Assembly (NCBI RefSeq): GCF_002077135.1
Contig: NZ_LDOS01000002.1
Location: 1,240,001 to 1,304,000 of the forward strand
DNA from: Metallibacterium scheffleri
GTDB taxonomy: Bacteria > Pseudomonadota > Gammaproteobacteria > Xanthomonadales > Rhodanobacteraceae
Direction of reading: 5' to 3'
Length of the DNA stretch: 64,000 bases
Shown here in pieces: positions 52,190 through 60,913 of the stretch. Every line of letters begins with the position of its first letter. The stretch's first letter is position 1. Both the position numbers and the translations under genes were made by a program. The notes under the pieces were generated by a model that was given only the letters and a program-made list of their open reading frames with translations, had not been told where the DNA came from and did no database searches.

Positions 52190-52282
52190 GGGTTGCATAG
52201 CCTCGCGGTAAAAAAGCCGGCGCATTGTAGTGTGAAAGCAAGGGTGTCGCTACTCGCCGTGCGCAGCGCCCCGTGGAGCCGA

Positions 52283-53026
52283 TCAGGGCATGTACATGCC
52301 ACCGTTGACGTGCAGGGTCTCGCCGGTGATGTAGGCCGCGGCCGGCGAGGCCAGAAACAATACCGCCTGCGCAATGTCCTCGGGCTTGCCAAGGCGACCC
52401 AGCGCGATGGTGGCTTCAAGCATCTTGCGCTGCTCTTCGCCCAGTGCACGCGTCATGTCGGTGTCGATGAAGCCTGGCGCGACCACGTTGACGGTGATGC
52501 CACGCGAGCCGATCTCGCGCGCCAAGGATTTGGAAAACGCGATGATGCCAGCCTTGGCGGCGGCATAGTTGGTTTGCCCGGGATTGCCGGTGACGCCGAC
52601 CACCGAGGCGATGCTGATGATGCGCCCCTTGCGCGCCTTCATCATGCCGCGCAGCACGGTCTTGCTGGTGCGATACACCGAGCTGAGGTTCGTATCGAGA
52701 ACCGCCTGCCAATCATCATCCTTCATGCGCATCAACAGTTGGTCGCGGGTGATGCCGGCATTGTTGACCAGGATCGACAGTGCGCCGTGTTCCTTGATGA
52801 TGGACTCGATCAGCGCCTCCACGGCCGCCCCATCGGTGACATCGAGCATGCGCCCCTGGCCCCTGTGCGCGGCCAGACGCTGACTGATGGCCTCAGCGCC
52901 AGCGGCGCTGGTGGCCGTGCCGATCACCTGTGCGCCGGCGACTGCAAGGGTATCGGCAATCGACGCGCCGATGCCGCGACTGGCGCCAGTCACCAGTGCA
53001 ATTTCACCGGCAAGGGAAATGTTCAT
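52283..53026 (-). CDS. fabG: 3-oxoacyl-[ACP] reductase
   Basis: NADPH-dependent SDR that reduces 3-ketoacyl-ACP. 247 residues with the TGASRGIG cofactor loop, NNAGITRDQLLMRM, catalytic Ser/Tyr/Lys in SIASVVG...YAAAKAG, and the C-terminal GGMYMP. ATG 53026 follows GGGAG. The gap to fabD (232 bases) contains a promoter-like AT-rich patch, so fabG-acpP can be expressed separately. Confidence 0.97.
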   Translation of the reverse strand: MNISLAGEIALVTGASRGIGASIADTLAVAGAQVIGTATSAAGAEAISQRLAAHRGQGRMLDVTDGAAVEALIESIIKEHGALSILVNNAGITRDQLLMRMKDDDWQAVLDTNLSSVYRTSKTVLRGMMKARKGRIISIASVVGVTGNPGQTNYAAAKAGIIAFSKSLAREIGSRGITVNVVAPGFIDTDMTRALGEEQRKMLEATIALGRLGKPEDIAQAVLFLASPAAAYITGETLHVNGGMYMP

Positions 53027-53109
53027 CGAAACTCCCAGTGATCGATAGGCAAAACCAGGCATCCTGCCGCGGCGTGCGGGCAACGGGTTCTGCAGGCTAA
53101 TACCGCTAC

Positions 53110-53195
53110 GCTCATGTGCCAGAACTATTTTTATAAAACTTTAAAATCAATGCAATACATCAATATGTTCGCGTGAAATACTGCATAAAATCAGG
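53110..53195 (-). promoter_or_regulatory. AT-rich promoter region upstream of fabG
   Basis: In a GC-rich chromosome this 80-base stretch is strikingly AT-rich. On the minus strand it offers several TTGATG/TTGCAT -35-like and TATAAA -10-like hexamers, none with ideal 17-base spacing. It lies about 90-170 bases before the fabG start and probably holds an internal operon promoter. Confidence 0.5.
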
Positions 53196-53258
53196 CTGGC
53201 AATGGCAAGCCCCGACCACCCACTCTCCACCGCCGCGCGATTCCCGCCATCCAGCCGC

Positions 53259-54245
53259 TCAGTCATGCGCCACCCGCCACGCTCCCAACGCCGCGTCCAG
53301 ATCGGCAGGCATGCCCAGCGCGCGTGCGTCGATGGACTTGTCGATGCGCTTGAGCAAACCGCTCAGCACCTTGCCCGGCCCGCACTCCGCCACGCGCGTG
53401 ACGCCCAGCGCGGCCAGCGCCTGCATGCTATCGGTCCAGCGCACCGGCATATACAACTGGCGTTCGAGCGCGGCGCGGATGTATTCGATGCTGCCATAGG
53501 CGCGCGCCTCGACGTTTTGAATCACCGGAACCACCGGCATGCGCCAGGCGATGCTGGCCATGCGCTCGGCCAAGCGCGCCGAGGCATCGCGCATCAGCTC
53601 GCAGTGCGAGGGTACCGATACCGGCAGACGCACAGCCTTGCGCACGCCACGTTCGGCCAGCAGCACCAGCGCGCGCTCCACCGCATCAGTTTGACCGGCA
53701 ATCACGGTTTGGCCGGGCGCGTTGAAGTTGACCGGCGCCACGATCTGACCCTCGGCGGCTTGCATGCAGACCTCGGCGATCACGGCATCGTCGCCGCCCA
53801 GCAACGCCGCCATGGCACCTTCACCTTGCGGTACGGCTTCCTGCATCAAGCGCCCGCGCTCGGCCACCAGGGCCGCGGCTTCGCCCAGTTCGAGCGCCTC
53901 GGCGGCGACCAGTGCGGTGTACTCGCCCAGACTGTGCCCGGCCATCAGTTCGGGCAGCGCGCCGCCCAGCTTGCGCCAGACACGCCAGACCGCGATGCCC
54001 GCCGCCAGCAGTGCCGGCTGGGTGTGCTCGGTGCGATTGAGCTGGTCTTCGGGCCCGTGCTGCGCGAGCGTCCACAAATCATGGCTCACGGCAGCCGAGG
54101 CTTCGGCAAACACTGTTTTGATCTCGGCATGTTGCGCGGCCAGTGCGGACAGCATGCCGACTGCCTGTGAACCCTGACCTGGAAACACAAAGGCCAGGTT
54201 CGGGACTCGGGATTCCGGATTCTGGACTGGAGAAACTGCATTCAT
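53259..54245 (-). CDS. fabD: Malonyl-CoA:ACP transacylase
   Basis: Loads malonate on ACP. About 328 residues with FVFPGQGSQAVGM, the nucleophile GHSLGEYTALVAAEAL, and His in VPSHCELM. The first 15 residues (MNAVSPVQNPESRVPN) are not conserved in the family; they are encoded by a stretch of degenerate CCCGAAT heptamer repeats (54198-54232), so the N-terminus has apparently been remade by a repeat. Confidence 0.95.
   Translation of the reverse strand: MNAVSPVQNPESRVPNLAFVFPGQGSQAVGMLSALAAQHAEIKTVFAEASAAVSHDLWTLAQHGPEDQLNRTEHTQPALLAAGIAVWRVWRKLGGALPELMAGHSLGEYTALVAAEALELGEAAALVAERGRLMQEAVPQGEGAMAALLGGDDAVIAEVCMQAAEGQIVAPVNFNAPGQTVIAGQTDAVERALVLLAERGVRKAVRLPVSVPSHCELMRDASARLAERMASIAWRMPVVPVIQNVEARAYGSIEYIRAALERQLYMPVRWTDSMQALAALGVTRVAECGPGKVLSGLLKRIDKSIDARALGMPADLDAALGAWRVAHD
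54198..54232 (-). repeat. CCCGAAT-type heptamer tandem repeat in the 5' end of fabD
   Basis: Read on the minus strand: CTCCAGT, CCAGAAT, CCGGAAT, CCCGAGT, CCCGAAC, five degenerate seven-base units in register. Heptamer arrays with this consensus are known as dispersed repeats in Xanthomonadaceae intergenic DNA; here the array lies inside a coding region and encodes QNPESRVPN. Confidence 0.7.
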
Positions 54246-54325
54246 GACGTGCGCCGCCCAACGGATATTATGCATGCGGGAAATCGGCCAGGCCCGCGCC
54301 ATCCCGCGCCACGAATCCCCGCTTT

Positions 54326-55294
54326 TCAGTAGCGAATCAGCGCCGAAGCCCAGGTAAAGCCGCCACCGAAGGCTTCCAGCAGCAGGGTCTGGCCACGCTG
54401 TACCTTGCCCGAGCGCACCGCCTCATCCAGCGCTAGGGGGACCGAAGCGGACGAAGTGTTGCCGTGGCGGTCAACCGTGACGATGACGCGCTCCATCGGC
54501 AGGTGCAGGCGTTTGGCGGTGGCCTCGATGATGCGCAGATTGGCCTGATGCGGAATCAGCCAGTCGACCTGTGCTTCATCCACACCCGCGGCTTCCAGCG
54601 TTTCACCCACAATGCGATCCAGCGTGCGCACTGCGACCTTGAACACTTCGTTGCCACTCATGCGGATGCACACGCCAGCGTTGGGTTCGCCAGGATGGAA
54701 ACCCACCGACACACCGACCGGGCTGTACAGCAGATCCTTGTGTCCACCGTCGGCATGCTGCTTGGTGGCCAGCACGCCGGGCTCCGCACTGGCTTCCAAC
54801 ACCACGGCGCCAGCGCCATCACCAAACAGCACGCAGGTGGCGCGATCGCCCCAGTCGACCATGCGCGTCAGGGTCTCGGCGCCAACCACCAGCGCCTTGC
54901 GCGCGCTGCCGGCGCGGATGAAATTATCGGCCACGCCCAGCGCGTAGAGAAATCCAGAACAGGCCGCGTTGACATCGAACGCCGCGCAGCCGTTGGCGCC
55001 CAGGCGATTCTGCAGCAGGCATGCGGTGGACGGGAAAATGAGATCCGGCGTGGTCGTGCCAACAATAATCAGGTCCAGGTCACGCGCCTCGACACCGGCA
55101 CTGGCCAACGCCGCGTTGGCGGCATGAAACGCCAGATCGCCGGTGGTTTCGCCCTCGGCGGCCTTGCGTCGCTCGCGTATGCCGGTACGCGAGCGAATCC
55201 ACTCGTCGCTGGTTTCGACCAGGCGCTCAAGGTCGGCGTTGGTGACAACGTGGCTGGGCAGATAACTGCCCGTGCCGGCGATGCGTGAGTACAT
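54326..55294 (-). CDS. fabH: 3-oxoacyl-[ACP] synthase III
   Basis: Starts fatty acid chains by condensing acyl-CoA with malonyl-ACP. 322 residues with the catalytic triad Cys ([14 protein letters not shown]), His ([11 protein letters not shown]) and Asn ([15 protein letters not shown]), and [11 protein letters not shown] at the end. ATG 55294; in-frame upstream codons to 55372 overlap no conserved sequence. It follows rpmF directly; the plsX gene often found between them is absent. Confidence 0.96.
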   Translation of the reverse strand: MYSRIAGTGSYLPSHVVTNADLERLVETSDEWIRSRTGIRERRKAAEGETTGDLAFHAANAALASAGVEARDLDLIIVGTTTPDLIFPSTACLLQNRLGANGCAAFDVNAACSGFLYALGVADNFIRAGSARKALVVGAETLTRMVDWGDRATCVLFGDGAGAVVLEASAEPGVLATKQHADGGHKDLLYSPVGVSVGFHPGEPNAGVCIRMSGNEVFKVAVRTLDRIVGETLEAAGVDEAQVDWLIPHQANLRIIEATAKRLHLPMERVIVTVDRHGNTSSASVPLALDEAVRSGKVQRGQTLLLEAFGGGFTWASALIRY

Positions 55295-55368
55295 CAGACC
55301 TGTCCCCGGAAGATTCGAGTTGTTCACGGTCGCTCCGAGCGGCCATGCGCGCGCGAAGGAATGCTGGC

Positions 55369-55563
55369 TCAATCTTCGTCGACGACGGCGGCCTGGGTCT
55401 GGATGACCTTTTTGCCGCGGTAGTAACCGTCCTTGGTGACGTGATGGCGACGATGCACTTCGCCGCTGGTCGGATCGGTCGCCAATTGCACCGGCACCAG
55501 CGCGTCGTGGGAGCGACGCATGCCACGCCGGGATGGCGTCTTGCGGCTTTTTTGCACTGCCAT
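55369..55563 (-). CDS. rpmF: 50S ribosomal protein L32
   Basis: 64 residues with the typical [19 protein letters not shown] start and the C-terminal [10 protein letters not shown]. No zinc Cys pair is present, so it is the C- form. A GGAGA precedes ATG 55563. It is 19 bases downstream of yceD. Confidence 0.97.
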   Translation of the reverse strand: MAVQKSRKTPSRRGMRRSHDALVPVQLATDPTSGEVHRRHHVTKDGYYRGKKVIQTQAAVVDED

Positions 55564-55582
55564 GGGGTATCTCCGGTAATTC

Positions 55583-56089
55583 TCAGTCGTGTTTCAGTTT
55601 GTGCAATCCGGCAAACGGATGCGGGGGCGTTGCAACGGGTTCCAGCGCTTCGTTTTGCCAGGGCGCGATCGCGTCCTCGCTGCCGGGACGCATCGGCACC
55701 AGCGGCAACGCCAGCAGCAATTCATCCTCGACCACATCCTGCAGCCGCAACGAGTCCTGCACCAGCAGCGCCTCGTAACCTGGCGGCAAGGCGAATTCAT
55801 CGGCCTCGTCGCGGATCAGGCCGAGCCGCAGGTCCAGTGCCAGCGTGGTGCGAAAGGGCTCCAGCGTGCGTTGGCACAACAGATCGACCACCGCGCGAAC
55901 CTGCAACTCGAGATAAGCCACGCCAAGATCATCGCGACCGAATTCGAGCTGATAATCCACATCCCCCGAGTCACCGGCCAGCTGCGACCGCAACCTCGCC
56001 AGCCTGGCAACCGGAAAGGATCCGGCAAAGGACCGCCGCGCCGAAACCATGCGCCAGGCGTCCACCGACTCGGGCAGATGCGCGGACAT
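55583..56089 (-). CDS. yceD: YceD/DUF177 23S rRNA-accumulation protein
   Basis: 168 residues of the DUF177 family, almost always upstream of rpmF. Seen are [22 protein letters not shown] (a single Cys here where many have two) and the [13 protein letters not shown] segment. The family is needed for normal 23S rRNA levels in E. coli and plants. ATG 56089 is favoured over a start at 56113. Confidence 0.9.
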   Translation of the reverse strand: MSAHLPESVDAWRMVSARRSFAGSFPVARLARLRSQLAGDSGDVDYQLEFGRDDLGVAYLELQVRAVVDLLCQRTLEPFRTTLALDLRLGLIRDEADEFALPPGYEALLVQDSLRLQDVVEDELLLALPLVPMRPGSEDAIAPWQNEALEPVATPPHPFAGLHKLKHD

Positions 56090-56139
56090 GAAGGCGGAAT
56101 GGTAGCAGCGCATGGCGCCAAGTCAATCGCTTGCAACTC

Positions 56140-56517
56140 TCAATCCGGCGCCGCCGGGGCCACGCCGGCTGCCGGCATGGCCTCGATCTGATCGAGAAAA
56201 TCCACCGCGCGACGCAGATGCGGAATCACGATCGACCCACCTACCAGCAGACCAACCTGAAAAATCTCCAGCATCTCATCGCGGCTGACCCCGGCCTGTC
56301 GGCACTGCGCCACGTGGTAACTCACGCAGTCATCGCAACGCAGTACCAGGGACGCCACCAGACCCAGCATCTCCTTGGTTTTCACGTCCAGCACACCGTC
56401 CTTGTAGCACTGCGTATCCAGTGCGAAGAAGCGCCGCACAACCTGATTGTCGTGCTCGAGAATGCGCGTGTTCATGCGCTGGCGGAATTCGGTGAACTGG
56501 CGGATGCGCTCGCTCAT
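56140..56517 (-). CDS. AhpD-like carboxymuconolactone-decarboxylase family protein
   Basis: 125 residues. The all-helical core has the AhpD-type redox motif CDDCVSYHVAQC (CxxC followed by His), so a thiol peroxidase or disulfide-relay role is likely rather than a decarboxylase role. It is translationally coupled (ATGA) with the glutaredoxin gene upstream, consistent with glutaredoxin being its reductant. Confidence 0.85.
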   Translation of the reverse strand: MSERIRQFTEFRQRMNTRILEHDNQVVRRFFALDTQCYKDGVLDVKTKEMLGLVASLVLRCDDCVSYHVAQCRQAGVSRDEMLEIFQVGLLVGGSIVIPHLRRAVDFLDQIEAMPAAGVAPAAPD

Positions 56518-56786
56518 GCGCCTTGCTCCACCAGCCATGCAGCGAGCCGCCCGTCATGGTCGGCCGCGGCCAGTTCATCGAAACCGCCGATGTGTTGCGC
56601 GCCGATGAAGATCTGCGGCACGGTGCGCCGCCCGGCACTGCGCGCCAGCATGGTGTCACGCGCCTCGGGGTCGCTGTCCACGCGTATTTCGGTGTAACCA
56701 AGGCCACGCGCCTTGAGCAGGTTCTTGGCGGCCACGCAATAAGGGCATACCGCCGTGGTGTAGATGAGGATGGGGGGCTGCGACAC
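56514..56786 (-). CDS. grxC: Glutaredoxin (Grx3/GrxC type)
   Basis: 90 residues of thioredoxin fold with the dithiol active site CPYC (14-17), cis-Pro in TVPQIFIG and the GG pair in HIGGFDEL that bind glutathione. Starts at GTG 56786, which has AGGAG six bases upstream. First gene of a two-gene redox unit, divergent from bepA. Confidence 0.93.
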   Translation of the reverse strand: MSQPPILIYTTAVCPYCVAAKNLLKARGLGYTEIRVDSDPEARDTMLARSAGRRTVPQIFIGAQHIGGFDELAAADHDGRLAAWLVEQGA

Positions 56787-57002
56787 TGCGGACTCCTGCG
56801 AGGCGGACCTGTTCGAGGAAAATTGGGGTGATGGAAATCCTGTACTGCATGCGCAGACGGGACCGCGTGCGCGTCAGGCACCATGAGGTTGCTGGCGCGA
56901 AACATCAAGCCATGCATGCACAAAACGCGACTGTATTCGCCAAAGCACGGCTTTATGATCGTCGTACCACGCTAGCGGGCGCAACGGGCTGCGGCTAACG
57001 TA

Positions 57003-58676
57003 ATGCACACTTCCGGCTTTGCCTCGACCATGCGTTTGCATCCTCTGCTGCTGTCTCTGCTGCTGTCACTGTGCCTCGCCGTCGCGCTGATTCCCGCCGC
57101 CGGCGCCAGTGACGATGTGCGCCTGCCACATTTGGGCAGCAGTGCTGATCAAGCCTTCACCCAGGCCGAGGCCGCAGCTTACGGTGCCTCCATGCTGCGC
57201 CAGATGCGCGCGCTGGGCCTGGTTCTCGATGATCCTCTGGCCACGCAATTCATCAACGCGCTGGGTTACCGATTGGTGTCCAGCAGCGAATCACCCAAGA
57301 CCCGCTTCACTTTTTTCATCCCGCGCGAGGACGTGATCAACTCGTTCGCCGCACCAGGCGGCTACGTCGGCATCAACTCGGGCCTGATCACCGTGACGCA
57401 AAGCGAGGACGAACTGGCCGCGGTGATGGCGCACGAGATCAGTCACATCGAGCAGCATCATCTGCAGCGCGCCTTTGCTGATGCCAGCAAGACCACGCCA
57501 CTGTACGCACTGGCCATGCTCGGGGCACTGGCCGCAGCGGTCGGCGGCAGCAACATCAATGCACCCATGGCCATCGCTTCGCTGAGTCAGGGCCTGGTGG
57601 TGCAGCATCAGATCAACTTCACGCGCAAGGACGAAGCCGAAGCGGATCGCGTCGGCATCCAGACGCTGGCCAACGCGGGCTTCAATCCGGATGGCATGGC
57701 TGAATTCTTCGGTCGCATGCAGCTGCTGTTGCGCGCCGACAGCGGCGGCTACCAGGTACCGGCGTTGCTGCAGGACCACCCGGTGACCACGCTGCGCATC
57801 GCCGAAGCCGAGGCGCGCGCGCACACGCTCAAGGCGCAGATGGCGCAGCGCCAAGCGCTGCCCGCATCCAGCGTACGCTTGCCGACCTGGGAAACCACCC
57901 TGATACCGGTGCCGATGCTGCGCCAGCCAGACAATTTGTTCAGCGCCGCGCAGCGCAGCGATGCACCCGGCAGCAAGCGCGCGCACGATGACTATCTGCT
58001 CATGCGTGAGCGCGTGCGCGTGCTCAGCAGCACTGATCTCAGCGCTCTTGCGCGCTACTACGCCGACAATCTCGCACGCCATGCCGCCTTCGGCATTCCG
58101 TCCAACCACTACGGCTACGCGCTGGTGTTGATGCGCAGTGGGCACGCCAACGCCGCACGCGAGCAACTCGCCCCCTTGCTCGCGCAAGATCCCGACAACC
58201 TGCCGCTGCGTCTGGCCATGGCGCATGCTGAACTGCTGGCGGGTCAGCGCGCGCGCGCACTGGCGGACTATGCGCGCATCAGCCACGACTGGCCGCGCAA
58301 CCAGGCCGTCGCGCTGGACTATGCCAGTGCCCTGATCCTCGACGCGGACCAGGCCGCAGGCGCCAAGGCCGAAGCGCTGTTGCGCCCGCAACTGGACGAC
58401 AGCGATGCCCCCGAGGTGTACCGCATCTATGGCCGCGCCGCCGAACTAGCCGGACTGAAAATCCGCGCTGCCGAGGCCTTTGCCGATGCCACATTCCTGT
58501 CCGGCCACGCCGCAGCGGCACTGGATCAGCTCACGCGCCTGAGCCAGCGCGCCGACCTGGATTACGCACAGCGCGCGCGCATCGATGCGCGCATCGCCTG
58601 GCTTACTCCCATCGTGCTGGACCAGCGGCGCCTGCGCGCCAACTCGGGGGCCACGGGCGGCAGCGACGATCTCTAG
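57003..58676 (+). CDS. bepA: Periplasmic M48 metalloprotease, BepA-like
   Basis: 557 residues with a signal peptide (about 1-35) and an M48 catalytic domain: zinc motif HEISH (144-148), third ligand in [14 protein letters not shown], and the [14 protein letters not shown] region. Then a TPR-rich C-terminal half. BepA acts as protease and chaperone for outer-membrane beta-barrel assembly, notably LptD. Two starts are possible, ATG 57003 and 57030. Confidence 0.9.
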   Translation: MHTSGFASTMRLHPLLLSLLLSLCLAVALIPAAGASDDVRLPHLGSSADQAFTQAEAAAYGASMLRQMRALGLVLDDPLATQFINALGYRLVSSSESPKTRFTFFIPREDVINSFAAPGGYVGINSGLITVTQSEDELAAVMAHEISHIEQHHLQRAFADASKTTPLYALAMLGALAAAVGGSNINAPMAIASLSQGLVVQHQINFTRKDEAEADRVGIQTLANAGFNPDGMAEFFGRMQLLLRADSGGYQVPALLQDHPVTTLRIAEAEARAHTLKAQMAQRQALPASSVRLPTWETTLIPVPMLRQPDNLFSAAQRSDAPGSKRAHDDYLLMRERVRVLSSTDLSALARYYADNLARHAAFGIPSNHYGYALVLMRSGHANAAREQLAPLLAQDPDNLPLRLAMAHAELLAGQRARALADYARISHDWPRNQAVALDYASALILDADQAAGAKAEALLRPQLDDSDAPEVYRIYGRAAELAGLKIRAAEAFADATFLSGHAAAALDQLTRLSQRADLDYAQRARIDARIAWLTPIVLDQRRLRANSGATGGSDDL

Positions 58677-58823
58677 CAGCCTGCTCGCCTCCACCAGCAA
58701 AGCCCGACGGGCTGTCAGGCGACGTTCGGGCGCTGGCGCAGCGCCGCTGCCGGCACGCATGCAGATCTCGCAAGCTGCCGCAAGTCCTTGCCATGCAAGA
58801 CAACGCTCGATTCAGGCGCGCTT

Positions 58824-58859
58824 TTGTCATCGCGCTGCAACACCGGATGACTGTAATAA
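58824..58859 (+). promoter_or_regulatory. Probable Pho box and -10 before phoB
   Basis: TTGTCAT at 58824-58830 and CTGCAAC at 58835-58841 are in 11-base register with a four-base spacer, as in the PhoB-binding direct repeat. TAATAAT at 58853-58859 is a good -10 hexamer at the right distance. The second half-site is a weak match. It suggests phoB autoregulation. Confidence 0.55.
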
Positions 58860-58884
58860 TCCGGTCACCGCCGGGGGTCGCATC

Positions 58885-59574
58885 ATGCACAAACGCATCT
58901 TGATCGTCGAAGACGAGGCATCGATCCGCGACATGGTCGCCTTCGCCCTGCGCAAGGCGGACATGGATCCGGTCCACGCCGCCGATGCGCGTGCCGCGCA
59001 GCTGGCGATCGCGGAAAAAGTGCCCGACCTGATCCTGCTGGACTGGATGCTGCCCGGGCTCAGCGGCCTGGATCTGGCGCGGCGCTTGCGCAAGGAGCAG
59101 CTCTCGCGCGAAGTACCGATCATCATGCTCACCGCGCGTGGCGAGGAAATGGATCGAGTCAGCGGCCTCGAGGCCGGCGTCGACGATTACGTGGTCAAGC
59201 CATTCTCTTCGCGCGAACTGATCGCGCGCATCCGCGCGGTGCTGCGCCGCAGCCAGGGCGAGGATGGCGAGGGCGTGATCGAAGCCGGCGCATTGCGTCT
59301 GGATGGCCCCGCGCACCGCGTGCATGCCGGGACGCAACCGGTACCGATTGGTCCCACCGAATACCGCTTGCTGCACTTCTTCATGACCCACCCGGACCGC
59401 GTGTACTCGCGCACGCAATTGCTTGATCACGTCTGGGGCAGCAGCGTGTATGTCGAGGAGCGCACCGTGGACGTCCATATCCGCCGCTTGCGCAAGACGC
59501 TTGAACCCTTCGGTCTGGACGCCATGGTGCAGACCGTGCGCAGCGCGGGTTACCGCTTCTCCACCGATGCGTGA
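58885..59574 (+). CDS. phoB: Phosphate regulon response regulator PhoB
   Basis: 229 residues: receiver domain with phospho-acceptor Asp53 in [13 protein letters not shown], switch Thr in [10 protein letters not shown] and Lys in [13 protein letters not shown]; then an OmpR-type winged helix ([47 protein letters not shown]). Activates phosphate-scavenging genes. Overlaps phoR by eight bases. Confidence 0.95.
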   Translation: MHKRILIVEDEASIRDMVAFALRKADMDPVHAADARAAQLAIAEKVPDLILLDWMLPGLSGLDLARRLRKEQLSREVPIIMLTARGEEMDRVSGLEAGVDDYVVKPFSSRELIARIRAVLRRSQGEDGEGVIEAGALRLDGPAHRVHAGTQPVPIGPTEYRLLHFFMTHPDRVYSRTQLLDHVWGSSVYVEERTVDVHIRRLRKTLEPFGLDAMVQTVRSAGYRFSTDA

Positions 59575-60853
59575 AGCATCGCCGCGCCACAGTCTGATCC
59601 GCGCCCTGCTGCTCGGGACGTGGCTGTTGGCAGTCACCCTGCTTGCCGGTCTCGTGCAGCAGGCGTTGGCCGGATTCGCCCTGGCCGCCGCACTTGCACT
59701 CATCTGGATGTCCTGGTCCATGCATCGATTGCGTTGCCTGCCGACGCCAGGCTTTGCGCCCTCCGCGCCGCCGACACCCTCTGGCCACGATCCGCGCCGC
59801 GTGCGCCGGCTGGCGGCGCAATTCCGTGCGCTGCGCAATGCCGTGGCGGCGCTGCCCGATGCGGTGGTGCTGCTCGACGAGCACTGTCACGCACTGTGGT
59901 TCAACCCTGCCAGCGATGCATTGCTTGGCCTGCGGCGACCGCGGGAACTGCGCTGCGACCTGCGCGAACGACTACGCGGCACGCTCATCGGCGACTGGCT
60001 GGCCGCAGGCGCCAGCGAGCCGCTGCATGACATGCCCGCGCCACACGACGCGCAACGCCGCCTGTCGCTGTCGCTGATTCCTGTGGGCGCAACGCAGCGC
60101 CTGCTGCTGGCACGCGACATCAGCACGCTGGCGCGACTTGAGCAGATGCGCCGCGATTTCGTGGCCAACGTTTCGCATGAGTTGCGCACGCCGCTGACGG
60201 TGATCCACGGCTACCTCGAATTGCTCGATCCCGAAGACGTACCGCAACTGGCCGGCGTGCTCGGCGACATGCGCGCGCAGTCCAAGCGCATGGCGCAAAT
60301 CGTCGAGGATCTGCTCACCCTGTCGCGTCTGGAAACACAATCCGGCGCCAGCGAGGAGCCGGTGGCGATGGCGCCGTTGCTGGCCACCTTGCGGCGCGAA
60401 GCCGAAGCGCTCAGCCAGGGCAGGCATCGCATCACCCTGGAGGTGGAGACTCCGGCAAACCTGTTCGGTTCACTCAAGGATCTGCACAGCGCCTGTTCGA
60501 ATCTGGTCAGCAACGCGGTGCGCTACACGCCCAGCGGCGGCAGCATCCGCATCCGCTGGCAGCAACTTGAGGACGGCAGTGGCGCGTTTTCGGTGATCGA
60601 CACCGGCTACGGCATCCCGGCGCACCACATCAGCCGTCTCACCGAGCGCTTTTATCGCGTATCGTCCAGCCGCTCGCGCGACAGCGGCGGTACCGGCCTG
60701 GGACTGTCGATCGTCAAGCATGCGCTGAGCATGCACCAGGCACGCATCGAGATCCGCAGCGAACCGGGCCAGGGCTCCACCTTCACCGCATTGTTCCCGG
60801 CCGCGCGCATGCTGCTGCCGGGCGCAAGCGACAACGCCACGCCGCGCGGCTGA
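59567..60853 (+). CDS. phoR: Phosphate regulon sensor kinase PhoR
   Basis: 428 residues. Two closely spaced N-terminal transmembrane helices (about 10-50) with almost no periplasmic loop, then a PAS-like region, HisKA with His204 in [23 protein letters not shown], and an ATPase domain ([38 protein letters not shown]). The lack of a sensory loop fits PhoR, which responds to the Pst transporter rather than to external phosphate. Confidence 0.95.
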   Translation: MREASPRHSLIRALLLGTWLLAVTLLAGLVQQALAGFALAAALALIWMSWSMHRLRCLPTPGFAPSAPPTPSGHDPRRVRRLAAQFRALRNAVAALPDAVVLLDEHCHALWFNPASDALLGLRRPRELRCDLRERLRGTLIGDWLAAGASEPLHDMPAPHDAQRRLSLSLIPVGATQRLLLARDISTLARLEQMRRDFVANVSHELRTPLTVIHGYLELLDPEDVPQLAGVLGDMRAQSKRMAQIVEDLLTLSRLETQSGASEEPVAMAPLLATLRREAEALSQGRHRITLEVETPANLFGSLKDLHSACSNLVSNAVRYTPSGGSIRIRWQQLEDGSGAFSVIDTGYGIPAHHISRLTERFYRVSSSRSRDSGGTGLGLSIVKHALSMHQARIEIRSEPGQGSTFTALFPAARMLLPGASDNATPRG

Positions 60854-60913
60854 GCCGCACGCTTGCCGCAACCCGCTGCGCGCGCGATGCTGGCGGGCCA
60901 CACGGACCGATCC

